A DNA stretch of 7,100 nucleotides, from NCBI GenBank assembly GCA_900757705.1, contig CAAEOW010000089.1, positions 1 to 7,100 on the forward strand. Reading direction: 5' to 3'. This stretch comes from an uncultured Collinsella sp. (lineage in GTDB: Bacteria; Actinomycetota; Coriobacteriia; Coriobacteriales; Coriobacteriaceae). The position numbers were made by a program, and so were the translations under genes. This document shows, one piece after another, positions 1-5,725 of the stretch (its first letter is position 1; each line of letters opens with the position of its first letter). Below the pieces are notes generated by a model. That model saw only the letters and a list, made by a program, of their open reading frames with translations. It searched no databases and had not been told where the DNA came from.

Positions 1-574
1 CGTCATCGGCCCGGCCGAGGCGTTCTCCAACCTGGCCCGCTTCGACGGCATTCGCTACGGCTATCAGGAGGAGGGCTGCGCCAACCTGTCCGACCAGAGT
101 TCGCTCTCGCGCGCCCACGGCTTTGGTGCCGAGGCCAAGCGCCGTCAGATGCTCGGCGCCTACCTGCTGAGTTCGGGCGTGTACGACAAGTACTACTACG
201 CCGCGCAGAAGGCCCGCACGCTCATCACGCAGGACTACGATGCCGCGTATGCCAAGGTGGACACCATCCTCATGCCCGCCTCGCCGCGCACGGCCTTTAA
301 GTTTGGCGAGATCAGTGACCCCACGCAGATGTACCTTTCGGACCTGTACACCATCTCGCTCAACATTTGCGGCAACGGCGGCATCTCGGTGCCGCTGGGC
401 CTGGGCGAGGACACTCAGCTGCCTGTTTCTGCCCAGCTGGTGGGCCCGGCGTTTAAGGACCGTCAGCTGCTCACGTTTGCCCGCGCCCTTGAGCGCGGTT
501 TTGCCGATACCGCCACGGGCGCGCCCGCGTTTTCCGTCGCGCCCGATTTTGCCGGGAAGGGAGGCGAGCTGTAA
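1..574 (+). CDS. gatA: Asp-tRNA(Asn)/Glu-tRNA(Gln) amidotransferase subunit A, C-terminal part (5' truncated by window)
   Basis: This is the 3' part of gatA. The reading frame is open from base 2 to the TAA at 572-574, about 190 codons. GatA is the amidase subunit of GatCAB; it releases ammonia from glutamine so that misacylated Glu-tRNA(Gln) or Asp-tRNA(Asn) can be amidated in the cytoplasm. Recognisable C-terminal amidase-signature-family blocks, in order, are SNLARFDGIRYGY, HGFGAEAKRRQMLGAYLLS, YYYAAQKARTLI, DTILMPASPRTAFKFGE, DPTQMYLSDLYT and GGISVPLG. The Ser-cisSer-Lys catalytic triad lies upstream, outside the window. One oddity is that the usual NLAGLPGISVP-type block reads NICGNGGISVP, with Pro replaced by Gly. 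The stop overlaps the gatB start by one base, so the two are almost certainly cotranscribed and translationally coupled. gatC is expected upstream but is not visible. The identification is firm. Confidence 0.95.
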   Translation, partial: VIGPAEAFSNLARFDGIRYGYQEEGCANLSDQSSLSRAHGFGAEAKRRQMLGAYLLSSGVYDKYYYAAQKARTLITQDYDAAYAKVDTILMPASPRTAFKFGEISDPTQMYLSDLYTISLNICGNGGISVPLGLGEDTQLPVSAQLVGPAFKDRQLLTFARALERGFADTATGAPAFSVAPDFAGKGGEL

Positions 575-2250
575 TGAAGGAGCTTTCCGAGGTCCTGCAG
601 GATTGGGAGGCCGTGATCGGCCTGGAGATTCACACCGAGCTCACCGCACTCGATACCAAGATGTTCTGCAACTGCAAGCTCAGCCACGATGACGAGCCCA
701 ACGCCAACGTGTGCCCGGTGTGCCTGGGCCTGCCCGGCGCCCTGCCGGTGCCCAACAAGCGCGCCATCGAGAGCATCGTCAAGGCCGGTCTCGCCACCAA
801 CTGCGAGATTCAGCGCCACTCGATGTTCTACCGCAAGCACTACTTCTATCCCGACATGGCCAAGAACTTCCAGACCACGCAGGGTCCGGTCGCCTTTGCC
901 ATGTACGGTCACCTGGATCTGGATGTGACCGGTCGCGGTGCCGCCGAGCGCCCCGACTGCGCATTCGGCGAGGCCGAGGCCCAGAGCCTGGCGAGCGCCT
1001 CGGCCAACGCCGAGGGCCTGTCCACGTCCATGACGTCGACCATGCGCGAGGGCACCCAGCGCGCCGGCCACCTGGCCAGCTATGACGCGTCCAACCTGCA
1101 GATGCCCGAACGTCGCGAGGACGGTTCCTACACGGTGCCCATCCGCATCCTGCGCATCCACATGGAGGAGGACGCAGCCAAGATGGTGCACGTGGGCGGT
1201 GCCGAGGGCCGCATTACCGCCGCGGCCGAGTCGCTCGTCGACTACAACCGCTGCGGCACGCCTTTGATTGAGCTCGTGACCGAGCCCGACTTGCGTACGC
1301 CCGAGGAGGCTCGCCTGTTTATGGAGAAGCTCCGTCGCATCTTTGTGACGCTGGGCATTTCGGACTGCTCCATGGAGAAGGGTTCCATGCGCTGCGACGG
1401 CAATGTGTCGCTGCGCCGCCGCGGCGAGACCAAGCTGGGCACCAAGACCGAGCTCAAGAACCTCAACTCGTTTAAGAGTCTGCATGACGGCCTTGCCTAC
1501 GAGATCTGCCGCCAGGCCGAGGTGCTCGAGGAAGGCGGCATCATCTATCAGGAGACCCGCCACTGGGAGCCCAGCCGCAAGCGCACCGTGGTCATGCGCG
1601 TGAAGGAGACGGCTGACGACTATCGTCTGTTCCCCGATCCCGACCTAGCGCCGTTCGATCTGGACGACGAGTTCATCGACCGCTGCCGTGGCGAGATCCC
1701 CGAGCTGCCCGATGCCAAGCGCGCCCGTTTTGAGGCCGACTTTGGCATTAAGACGGCCGACGCCGAGCAGATTGCCGGCGACCCCGAGTTTGCCGACTTC
1801 TTTGAGGCTGCCGCTGCCGGTATGGCTGGCAAGGAGGCCCAGACGGTTGCAAACTTGCTGGTGAACGAGATGATCGCCTATCTTAAGGGCGCGGGCGTGT
1901 CGCTCGCCGAGTCCGGCATCGCGCCGGCTCAGGTGGCAGCCCTTGCCAAGTTGCTGGCGACCGATGCCATCAGCTCCAACCAGGCGCACGAGGTCTTTGA
2001 GGCCATGGCCCAGACCGGTGACGATCCCAACAAGATCGTCGACGAGCGTGGTATGCGTCAGGTGAGCGATGCCGGCGCGCTGCAGCCGATCGTGGACGAG
2101 GTGCTGGCAAACTGTGCCGATCAGGCGCAGCAGTATCGTGACGGCAACCAGAAGGTTATCGGCTTTTTGGTGGGCCAGTGCATGAAGGCGAGCCGCGGCA
2201 AGGGCAATCCGAAGCTCTTCAACGAGTTGCTGAGAACGTCGCTCTCGTAA
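574..2250 (+). CDS. gatB: Asp-tRNA(Asn)/Glu-tRNA(Gln) amidotransferase subunit B
   Basis: GatB is the kinase/transamidase and tRNA-binding subunit of GatCAB. It activates the Glu or Asp on the misacylated tRNA with ATP and receives ammonia from GatA. The start ATG at 574-576 overlaps the gatA stop and is preceded by AAGGGAGG (557-564) nine bases upstream. Diagnostic blocks are VIGLEIHTEL (residues 14-23), the probable zinc ligands Cys32, Cys34, Cys47 and Cys50 (FCNC ... CPVC), YRKHYFYPDMAKNFQ, the HMEEDAAKMVH block (196-206), DYNRCGTPLIELVTEPD (223-239) and TKTELKNLNSF (about 290-300). A C-terminal GatB/YqeY domain (about 408-556) contains IGFLVGQCMKAS. The protein has 558 residues against roughly 475-500 in typical GatB. 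Most of the excess is an Ala/Ser/Glu-rich insertion at about residues 121-188, between the LDLDV strand and the RILRIHMEEDA block. The gene is followed by strong terminators, so it is probably the last gene of the gat operon. Confidence 0.97.
   Translation: MKELSEVLQDWEAVIGLEIHTELTALDTKMFCNCKLSHDDEPNANVCPVCLGLPGALPVPNKRAIESIVKAGLATNCEIQRHSMFYRKHYFYPDMAKNFQTTQGPVAFAMYGHLDLDVTGRGAAERPDCAFGEAEAQSLASASANAEGLSTSMTSTMREGTQRAGHLASYDASNLQMPERREDGSYTVPIRILRIHMEEDAAKMVHVGGAEGRITAAAESLVDYNRCGTPLIELVTEPDLRTPEEARLFMEKLRRIFVTLGISDCSMEKGSMRCDGNVSLRRRGETKLGTKTELKNLNSFKSLHDGLAYEICRQAEVLEEGGIIYQETRHWEPSRKRTVVMRVKETADDYRLFPDPDLAPFDLDDEFIDRCRGEIPELPDAKRARFEADFGIKTADAEQIAGDPEFADFFEAAAAGMAGKEAQTVANLLVNEMIAYLKGAGVSLAESGIAPAQVAALAKLLATDAISSNQAHEVFEAMAQTGDDPNKIVDERGMRQVSDAGALQPIVDEVLANCADQAQQYRDGNQKVIGFLVGQCMKASRGKGNPKLFNELLRTSLS
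934..1137 (+). other. Lineage-type insertion within GatB (about residues 121-188)
   Basis: In usual GatB proteins the strand before the HLEEDAGK block is joined to it by only a few residues. Here about 65-70 extra residues sit between LDLDV and RILRIHMEEDA. They are rich in Ala, Ser, Glu and Arg, with ASASANAEGLS followed by a Ser/Thr/Met stretch and then ASYDASNLQMPER. The frame is maintained and base composition matches the rest of gatB, so this looks like a real in-frame insertion rather than a sequencing error. The boundaries are approximate and come from comparison with family sequences from memory. Confidence 0.6.
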
Positions 2251-2308
2251 GCGGGAACCCGGGAGCCCCGGCAGGGCGGGTGCTTCCTCAAAATTTCGAA
2301 CAGTCCTG

Positions 2309-2345
2309 CGCAAGACGAAGGCCACATTAAGTGGCCTTCTTTGCG
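2309..2345 (+). terminator. Rho-independent terminator after gatB
   Basis: A perfect 9-bp stem (GAAGGCCAC at 2317-2325, GTGGCCTTC at 2331-2339) encloses an ATTAA loop and is followed by TTT. The stem can extend through CGCAA (2309-2313) and TTGCG (2341-2345) with a small GAC bulge. It lies 67 bases past the gatB stop and is the likely end of the gat transcript. Confidence 0.85.
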
Positions 2346-2374
2346 TGCGGAACTCATTTTGAGCAAGCACCCGT

Positions 2375-2389
2375 CCCCCCCCGGGGGGG
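2375..2389. repeat. C8G7 homopolymer palindrome
   Basis: Eight C followed directly by seven G form a self-complementary G/C block in the gatB downstream intergenic region. No gene covers it. A small ACGGC-TCG-GCCGT hairpin follows at 2396-2408. The tract is a likely site of replication slippage and of sequencing or assembly error, so the exact copy number is uncertain. Confidence 0.7.
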
Positions 2390-2439
2390 TCCGTGACGGC
2401 TCGGCCGTTCGGGTCAGGCGGGCTGAATGGAATTTGGTG

Positions 2440-2469
2440 ATGAGGGCGCCGTTGGCGCCCTCATTCTTT
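2440..2469 (+). terminator. Second rho-independent terminator downstream of gatB
   Basis: A perfect inverted repeat, TGAGGGCGCC (2441-2450) and GGCGCCCTCA (2454-2463), has a 3-base GTT loop and extends by one A-T pair at 2440/2464. It is followed by TTCTTT on the plus strand. It lies about 100 bases beyond the first terminator and may act as a backup or end a short transcript begun between them. On the minus strand the following bases are not T-rich, so activity should be mainly for plus-strand transcripts. Confidence 0.75.
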
Positions 2470-2487
2470 ATGGATGTTGAAAACGAA

Positions 2488-2660
2488 GGTGAATACTTTT
2501 CCGCGAAGTGAACGACCTATTTTGGACCCCTGAAACATCAGCACTTTTCTGGCTCTGTTTCCTGCGGTTTTATCGAGTTTTTCTGCGGTTTTGCTGCGAA
2601 AAAATGCGGATGCTTCGGGGGTCCAATTTTGCTCGTTCACTTCGCGGAAAAGTATTAGAC
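2488..2660. repeat. Imperfect palindromic intergenic repeat element (MITE-like or long hairpin)
   Basis: The two ends are inverted copies. Bases 2492-2515 and 2633-2656 are perfectly complementary over 24 positions (core CCGCGAAGTGAACGA). After eight partly mismatched bases, TTGGACCCC (2522-2530) pairs with GGGGTCCAA (2618-2626). Weaker complementarity continues inward (GAAnCATCnGCA against its inverse, about 2532-2543). The T-rich centre carries CTGCGGTTTT twice, at about 2552 and 2583. The whole is roughly 170 bp and could fold into one long hairpin. Short open frames on both strands read through it but look like by-products of the palindrome. No transposase is present. I infer a dispersed non-autonomous element or genus-specific intergenic palindrome; copy number cannot be seen from one window. 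Confidence 0.75.
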
Positions 2661-2768
2661 CTCGATTCGTCGGGTCGGGGGAGGGGGCTTCTTGGATGCC
2701 GGGGATGTACATCGCGGCAGGCGGATCGCCAGAAGTCGGCTGTTCCGCGCCTCAAGATTTCCAAAAAG
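2661..2768. other. Intergenic stretch with no recognised feature
   Basis: The bases between the palindromic repeat and the AT-rich promoter include a G-rich run (GGGTCGGGGGAGGGGG, about 2672-2687). I see no convincing gene, RNA or strong dyad here. Confidence 0.4.
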
Positions 2769-2778
2769 TTAACCTTTG

Positions 2779-2807
2779 TTGAACTTAATAGTTAGATAAA
2801 CTAAACT
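2779..2807 (+). promoter_or_regulatory. Promoter of the small membrane protein / P-type ATPase operon
   Basis: TTGAAC at 2779-2784 resembles a -35 element. TAAACT at 2802-2807 (4 of 6 matches to TATAAT) lies exactly 17 bp downstream. The surrounding 50 bases are strikingly AT-rich compared with the GC-rich genes. The -10 overlaps the dyad at 2787-2810, which fits repressor control. Transcription would start near 2815, giving a leader of about 80 bases before the ATG. Confidence 0.6.
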
Positions 2808-2810
2808 ATT
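2787..2810. promoter_or_regulatory. Candidate metalloregulator operator (DtxR/MntR-family-like dyad)
   Basis: AATAGTT (2787-2793) and AACTATT (2804-2810) form an inverted repeat around an inner TTAGATAAACTAA core (2792-2804), itself a TTAG-n5-CTAA dyad. TTAG...CTAA half-sites resemble operators of DtxR/IdeR/MntR-type repressors, and the site covers the proposed -10 of a metal-transport operon. The dyad is directly visible. The regulator family is inference, as no regulator gene is in the window, and a Fur-like or unrelated repressor is possible. Confidence 0.5.
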
Positions 2811-2824
2811 TTCCAAAAGTGTGC

Positions 2825-2877
2825 TCGAGCAAACTTGTTTACTCGGGTGCTAAGGCATCGTGCCGCAGTTGTTGCGG
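2825..2877 (+). other. Structured 5' leader of the DUF6110-like/ATPase operon
   Basis: The transcribed leader can form two small hairpins. One is CGAG-n-AAAC-TT-GTTT-n-CTCG at about 2825-2844, with one mismatch. The other is CCGCA-GTTGT-TGCGG at 2863-2877, just before the ribosome binding site. Neither is followed by a T-run, so I do not call a terminator or a known riboswitch. The second hairpin could influence access to the AGGGAGA site. Confidence 0.3.
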
Positions 2878-2893
2878 AAAAGGGAGAGACATC

Positions 2894-3139
2894 ATGAAGA
2901 AGTCCACGTTTAACACCCTGCTTGTTGGTGGCGGTTTTCTGCTCGGCACGGCCGGCATCAAGCTGCTCACTAGCGCTCCGGTAAAGAACGCCTGCGTGCA
3001 GGGTATCGCGTGCGGCATGCGCATCAAGAACTGCTACCAGGACATGGTCGAGCAGGCCAAGGCTAATGTCGACGACATGGTTGCCGAGGCGGCCTACATC
3101 ACCCAGAGCGAGGCCGCTGCTGACGAGGCAGCCGAGTAA
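2894..3139 (+). CDS. Small DUF6110-like membrane-anchored protein, partner of the P-type ATPase
   Basis: This 81-residue protein starts at the ATG at 2894, preceded by AGGGAGA (2881-2887) six bases upstream. A longer GTG-start reading from 2819 lacks this support. Residues about 6-26 form one hydrophobic glycine-rich segment (GGGFLLGTAGIKLL), followed by a predicted helix with Cys34, Cys40 and Cys47 (NACVQGIACGMRIKNCYQ) and an acidic Ala/Glu tail. The pattern matches what I remember of DUF6110 proteins, which sit next to HMA_2-type P-type ATPases. Their function is not established to my knowledge. Only 18 bases separate its stop from the ATPase start, so the two are one operon. A role as a small ATPase subunit or metal-binding accessory is inference. 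Confidence 0.85.
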   Translation: MKKSTFNTLLVGGGFLLGTAGIKLLTSAPVKNACVQGIACGMRIKNCYQDMVEQAKANVDDMVAEAAYITQSEAAADEAAE

Positions 3140-3157
3140 CGCTTCCAGGCACAAACT

Positions 3158-5233
3158 ATGAGATTCTCGATTATTAGCGAGATCCCCGGCAGGACCCGTC
3201 TTCAATTGGCGGGTCCTGTGCCAGAGAGCGATCTCGATGCACTTCTTAAGCTCGGCGGCGAAATCGATGGCGTGCGCAAGGTGCGCGTCTACGGCCGCAT
3301 CGGCCAGATGGCGCTGGAGTACGACGAGCCGCGCCGCGATGCCGTGCTGGCCGCCGTCGGTGCGCTCGATGCTCAAGCCATCGCCGATGCCAAGTCGGGT
3401 TACGTGATGCAACTCGAGCCGCGCAAGCACAAACTCGTTATGGACCTGGCGACACTCATCGGCGCCCACTATGCACGCCGATGGTTCTTGCCGACGCCTC
3501 TGCGTGCGGTGTTTGTCGTGGCCGGTTACATGGCGTTTTTGCGCGCTGCCCTTCATGAGCTGGCGCAACCGCGCCTGACCGTTCCCGTGCTCGACGCTTC
3601 GGCCATCGGCATTTCGTTTGTCAAACGTGATGTCGATACCGCGGGCCAGACGATGTTCCTGCTCAACGTGGGCGAGCTGCTCGAGGACTACACCCGCGCC
3701 ATGAGCGAAAACGAGCTCATCAACTCGCTGCTCGATGTGCCCGACAAGGCGCAAAAGGTCGTCGGCGACACTGAGGTGAGCGTTGCCGCCACCGAGCTTG
3801 AGCCCGGCGACTTGGTCGCCGTTCGCACCGGCATGTCCATCTGCATCGACGGCGTGGTTGAGCGGGGAAGCGCCATGGTTAACCAGGCGACCCTGACCGG
3901 CGAGCCGCTTGCCGTCGAGCGCAGCGCAGGCGACGATGTGTTTGCTGGAACTGTCGTCGAGGACGGCAGCATCTTGGTGCGCGTGCGCGCCAACACGGCT
4001 CAGACCAAGCTGCGCTCGATCGTCTCGCTCGTGCAGGCGGCCGACTCGCTCAAGTCCGAGGGCCAGTCGCACATGGAAGACCTCGCCAACAAGATCGTCC
4101 CGTGGAACTTCCTGCTCGCGGGCCTTGTCGCTCTCACCACGCGTAGCCTCATTAAGACCTCGGCGGCGCTGATGGTCGACTACTCGTGCGCACTCAAGCT
4201 CACGGGTTCCGTTGCCGTTATGACCGCTATGAGCGATGCTGCCAAGATGGGCATCATGGTCAAGGGCGCGAAGTATTTTGAGTCGTTTGCCAAGGCCGAT
4301 ACCATTGTCTTTGACAAGACCGGCACGCTCACCGAGGCGCAGCCGCGCCTGGCTTGCGTGCTGACGACCGATGGCTGGAGCGAGGATGAGGTCCTGCGTC
4401 TTTCCGCTTGCCTGGAGGAGCATTTTCCGCATCCGGTGGCACGCGCCGTGGTCAATGCGGCGCGCGAGCGCGAGCTCGAGCATCGCGAGCGCCATGCTGC
4501 CGTTGAGTATATCGTGGCGCACGGCATTGCCTCGTCAATCGAGGATCGTCGCGCAATCATCGGTTCAGCGCACTTTGTGTTCGATGACGAGCATGCCCAG
4601 CTAGAGGCAGAGACGCAAGAGCAAATTGAGTCCCAGATGCAGGGGCTGTCGCCGCTGTATCTGGCGGTCGACGGCAAGGTCGTCGGCGTGCTTGGTATCG
4701 AGGACCCGCTTAAGTCCGGGGTCCGCGAGGCCATCGCCGACCTGCATACGCTGGGCGTCAAGCATGTCGTTATGCTCACGGGCGACTCCGAGCGCACGGC
4801 CGAGCGCATTGCGCACGAGGCGGGTGTCGACGAGTTTAAGGCCGAACTGCTGCCCGAGGACAAGTACGCCTATGTGGAGCGCATTAAGAGCGAGGGGCGC
4901 CATGTTGCCATGGTGGGCGACGGCGTCAACGACTCACCGGCGCTGGGCCTGGCCGATGTGGGTCTGGCCATGGGTGGCGGAAGCGACATCGCCAAGGAGG
5001 TCGCAGATATCATCCTGGCCGATACGGATCTCGCCGCGATCGTGCGTCTGCGCCGCATGAGCCAGGGCCTCGTTGATCGTCTGACGAGCTCCTATTCTAA
5101 GGTGATGCTCACCAACTCAGCGCTCCTGGCGCTGGGCATTACCGGCGCGATTACCCCGCAGGCGTCGTCGCTGCTGCACAATGGCTCGACGATTGCGTAC
5201 AGCTTGGGCAACGCGAAAGCGTATCTGCGTTAG
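3158..5233 (+). CDS. Heavy-metal-type (P1B-like) translocating P-type ATPase with HMA_2-like N-terminus
   Basis: A 691-residue membrane ATPase that should couple ATP hydrolysis to metal ion transport across the cytoplasmic membrane. The N-terminal ~75 residues (ISEIPGRTRLQL ...) look like a degenerate HMA-type domain without CxxC. Hydrophobic segments lie at about 113-131, 140-155, 160-175 and 313-350. The actuator motif TGEP is at 247-250, the phosphorylation motif DKTGT at 386-390 (phosphorylated residue Asp386), the P1B hallmark His-Pro at 425-426 in the nucleotide-binding domain, TGDS at 541-544 and the hinge GDGVNDSP at 587-594. The pre-phosphorylation membrane motif is DYSCALK (341-347), so Ser-Cys-Ala replaces the usual Cys-Pro-Cys or Ser-Pro-Cys. 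Metal specificity cannot be read from sequence; Mn, Fe or Zn are candidates given the operator. The start ATG has only a weak CCAGG eight bases upstream, so coupling to the preceding gene is likely. A terminator follows. Confidence 0.93.
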   Translation: MRFSIISEIPGRTRLQLAGPVPESDLDALLKLGGEIDGVRKVRVYGRIGQMALEYDEPRRDAVLAAVGALDAQAIADAKSGYVMQLEPRKHKLVMDLATLIGAHYARRWFLPTPLRAVFVVAGYMAFLRAALHELAQPRLTVPVLDASAIGISFVKRDVDTAGQTMFLLNVGELLEDYTRAMSENELINSLLDVPDKAQKVVGDTEVSVAATELEPGDLVAVRTGMSICIDGVVERGSAMVNQATLTGEPLAVERSAGDDVFAGTVVEDGSILVRVRANTAQTKLRSIVSLVQAADSLKSEGQSHMEDLANKIVPWNFLLAGLVALTTRSLIKTSAALMVDYSCALKLTGSVAVMTAMSDAAKMGIMVKGAKYFESFAKADTIVFDKTGTLTEAQPRLACVLTTDGWSEDEVLRLSACLEEHFPHPVARAVVNAARERELEHRERHAAVEYIVAHGIASSIEDRRAIIGSAHFVFDDEHAQLEAETQEQIESQMQGLSPLYLAVDGKVVGVLGIEDPLKSGVREAIADLHTLGVKHVVMLTGDSERTAERIAHEAGVDEFKAELLPEDKYAYVERIKSEGRHVAMVGDGVNDSPALGLADVGLAMGGGSDIAKEVADIILADTDLAAIVRLRRMSQGLVDRLTSSYSKVMLTNSALLALGITGAITPQASSLLHNGSTIAYSLGNAKAYLR

Positions 5234-5254
5234 CGTTTTTGCTTGAGTTTATGG

Positions 5255-5298
5255 CCTGCATTCGGACGGTGTTGCATCCGCCAGAATGCAGGTCTTTT
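5255..5298 (+). terminator. Rho-independent terminator after the P-type ATPase gene
   Basis: CCTGCATTC (5255-5263) pairs perfectly with GAATGCAGG (5284-5292). The intervening 20 bases can add an inner GGA/TCC pairing, and TCTTTT follows. It ends the metal operon immediately before the -35 of the toxin-antitoxin promoter. Confidence 0.8.
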
Positions 5299-5302
5299 GC
5301 GT

Positions 5303-5331
5303 TTGACCATGTGCTAGCAGCAATATATAGT
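5303..5331 (+). promoter_or_regulatory. Promoter of the toxin-antitoxin module
   Basis: TTGACC (5303-5308) and TATAGT (5326-5331) are separated by exactly 17 bp, each with five of six consensus matches. It is the best sigma-70-type promoter in the window and sits four bases after the upstream terminator's T-run. Transcription would begin near 5338, inside the second operator palindrome. Confidence 0.8.
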
Positions 5332-5350
5332 GATGCTAGCATAGATAGCA
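5312..5350. promoter_or_regulatory. Duplicated palindromic operator TGCTAGCA at the toxin-antitoxin promoter
   Basis: Two identical 8-bp perfect palindromes, TGCTAGCA at 5312-5319 and 5334-5341, have centres 22 bp apart, about two helical turns. The first lies in the -35/-10 spacer and the second just past the -10. A weaker AGATAGCA follows at 5343-5350. This is the expected architecture for autorepression by a ribbon-helix-helix antitoxin or toxin-antitoxin complex. The repeats are directly seen; binding is inferred. Confidence 0.65.
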
Positions 5351-5371
5351 GGAGTCGAAGGTGAGGTTGAG

Positions 5372-5725
5372 ATGGGTGCTGTTGGCGGCATGGCGCAGGT
5401 GAACGTTCGCGTTGATCGTCAGGTCAAGGACCATGCTGAGGAAGTGTTGCGGCTTTCGGGCGCCTCGCTGCCCGAGCTTATCAAAAAGGTCGTAGCGAAG
5501 GTTGCACAGGGCGGCGGTTCGTGCGAAGAGGTGTTGTCGGCCGTTGACGACCAACTGCCTAGTGCTGGTGCCACCTCGCCGTTTGCCGCATCATGGGCGG
5601 CGGCTGATCAGCTTTACGCGGACCTGGGCATCGCTACGTCGCCCGTGTCCGACGATCGCGATTGGGACACAATCTATTCCGAAGCCATGGACGAGCGCTA
5701 TCGCCAAAAGGGGATGATCCTGTGA
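5372..5725 (+). CDS. RelB/DinJ-like ribbon-helix-helix antitoxin
   Basis: A 117-residue putative type II antitoxin. The start ATG at 5372 follows AAGGTGAGG (5358-5366) by five bases. An alternative ATG at 5390 (MAQVNVRV) begins right at the domain but has a poor ribosome site. Residues about 8-46 (AQVNVRVDRQVKDHAEEVL ... LPELIKKVVAKVA) match the ribbon-helix-helix DNA-binding domain of RelB/DinJ antitoxins: a short beta strand with alternating polar residues, then two helices. AAADQLYADLGI at 76-87 resembles the DADDLFDKLGI end of E. coli DinJ. A further 30-residue acidic/aromatic tail (SDDRDWDTIYSEAMDERYR) extends past where DinJ ends. It probably represses its own promoter and neutralises the adjacent PIN protein; the latter is inferred from gene order. 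Confidence 0.82.
   Translation: MGAVGGMAQVNVRVDRQVKDHAEEVLRLSGASLPELIKKVVAKVAQGGGSCEEVLSAVDDQLPSAGATSPFAASWAAADQLYADLGIATSPVSDDRDWDTIYSEAMDERYRQKGMIL

Noticed and set aside
463..1563. 366-codon minus-strand open frame opposite gatA/gatB
   Set aside because: It spans the junction of two firmly identified genes and its translation is low-complexity Ala/Gly/Leu/His-rich, a mirror of gatB codon bias.
2461..2712. Short proteins encoded on either strand across 2461-2795
   Set aside because: They read through the palindromic repeat on both strands, so both strands give similar peptides. They lack ribosome sites and recognisable domains. I treat them as by-products of the repeat.
2819..2893. GTG-initiated N-terminal extension of the small membrane protein
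   Set aside because: The extension covers the leader hairpins and lies at the expected transcription start. The ATG at 2894 has an ideal AGGGAGA site and begins directly before the hydrophobic segment.
2251..2893. Possible tRNA, riboswitch or CRISPR in the gatB downstream intergenic region
   Set aside because: No cloverleaf with a T-arm GGTTCRA, no known riboswitch core and no regularly spaced direct repeats were seen; terminators, the palindromic repeat and the promoter account for the structure.
2801..4522. 573-codon open frame on the minus strand opposite the P-type ATPase gene
   Set aside because: It is antisense to a protein with a complete set of P-type ATPase motifs. Its translation is Arg/His/Leu/Ala-rich with no recognisable domain, as expected from the complement of a GC-rich biased gene.
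5662..5721. Upstream ATG start for the PIN protein
   Set aside because: It would overlap the antitoxin by more than 60 bases and add residues unlike a PIN N-terminus. The GTG at 5722 has a good ribosome site and the typical coupled overlap.
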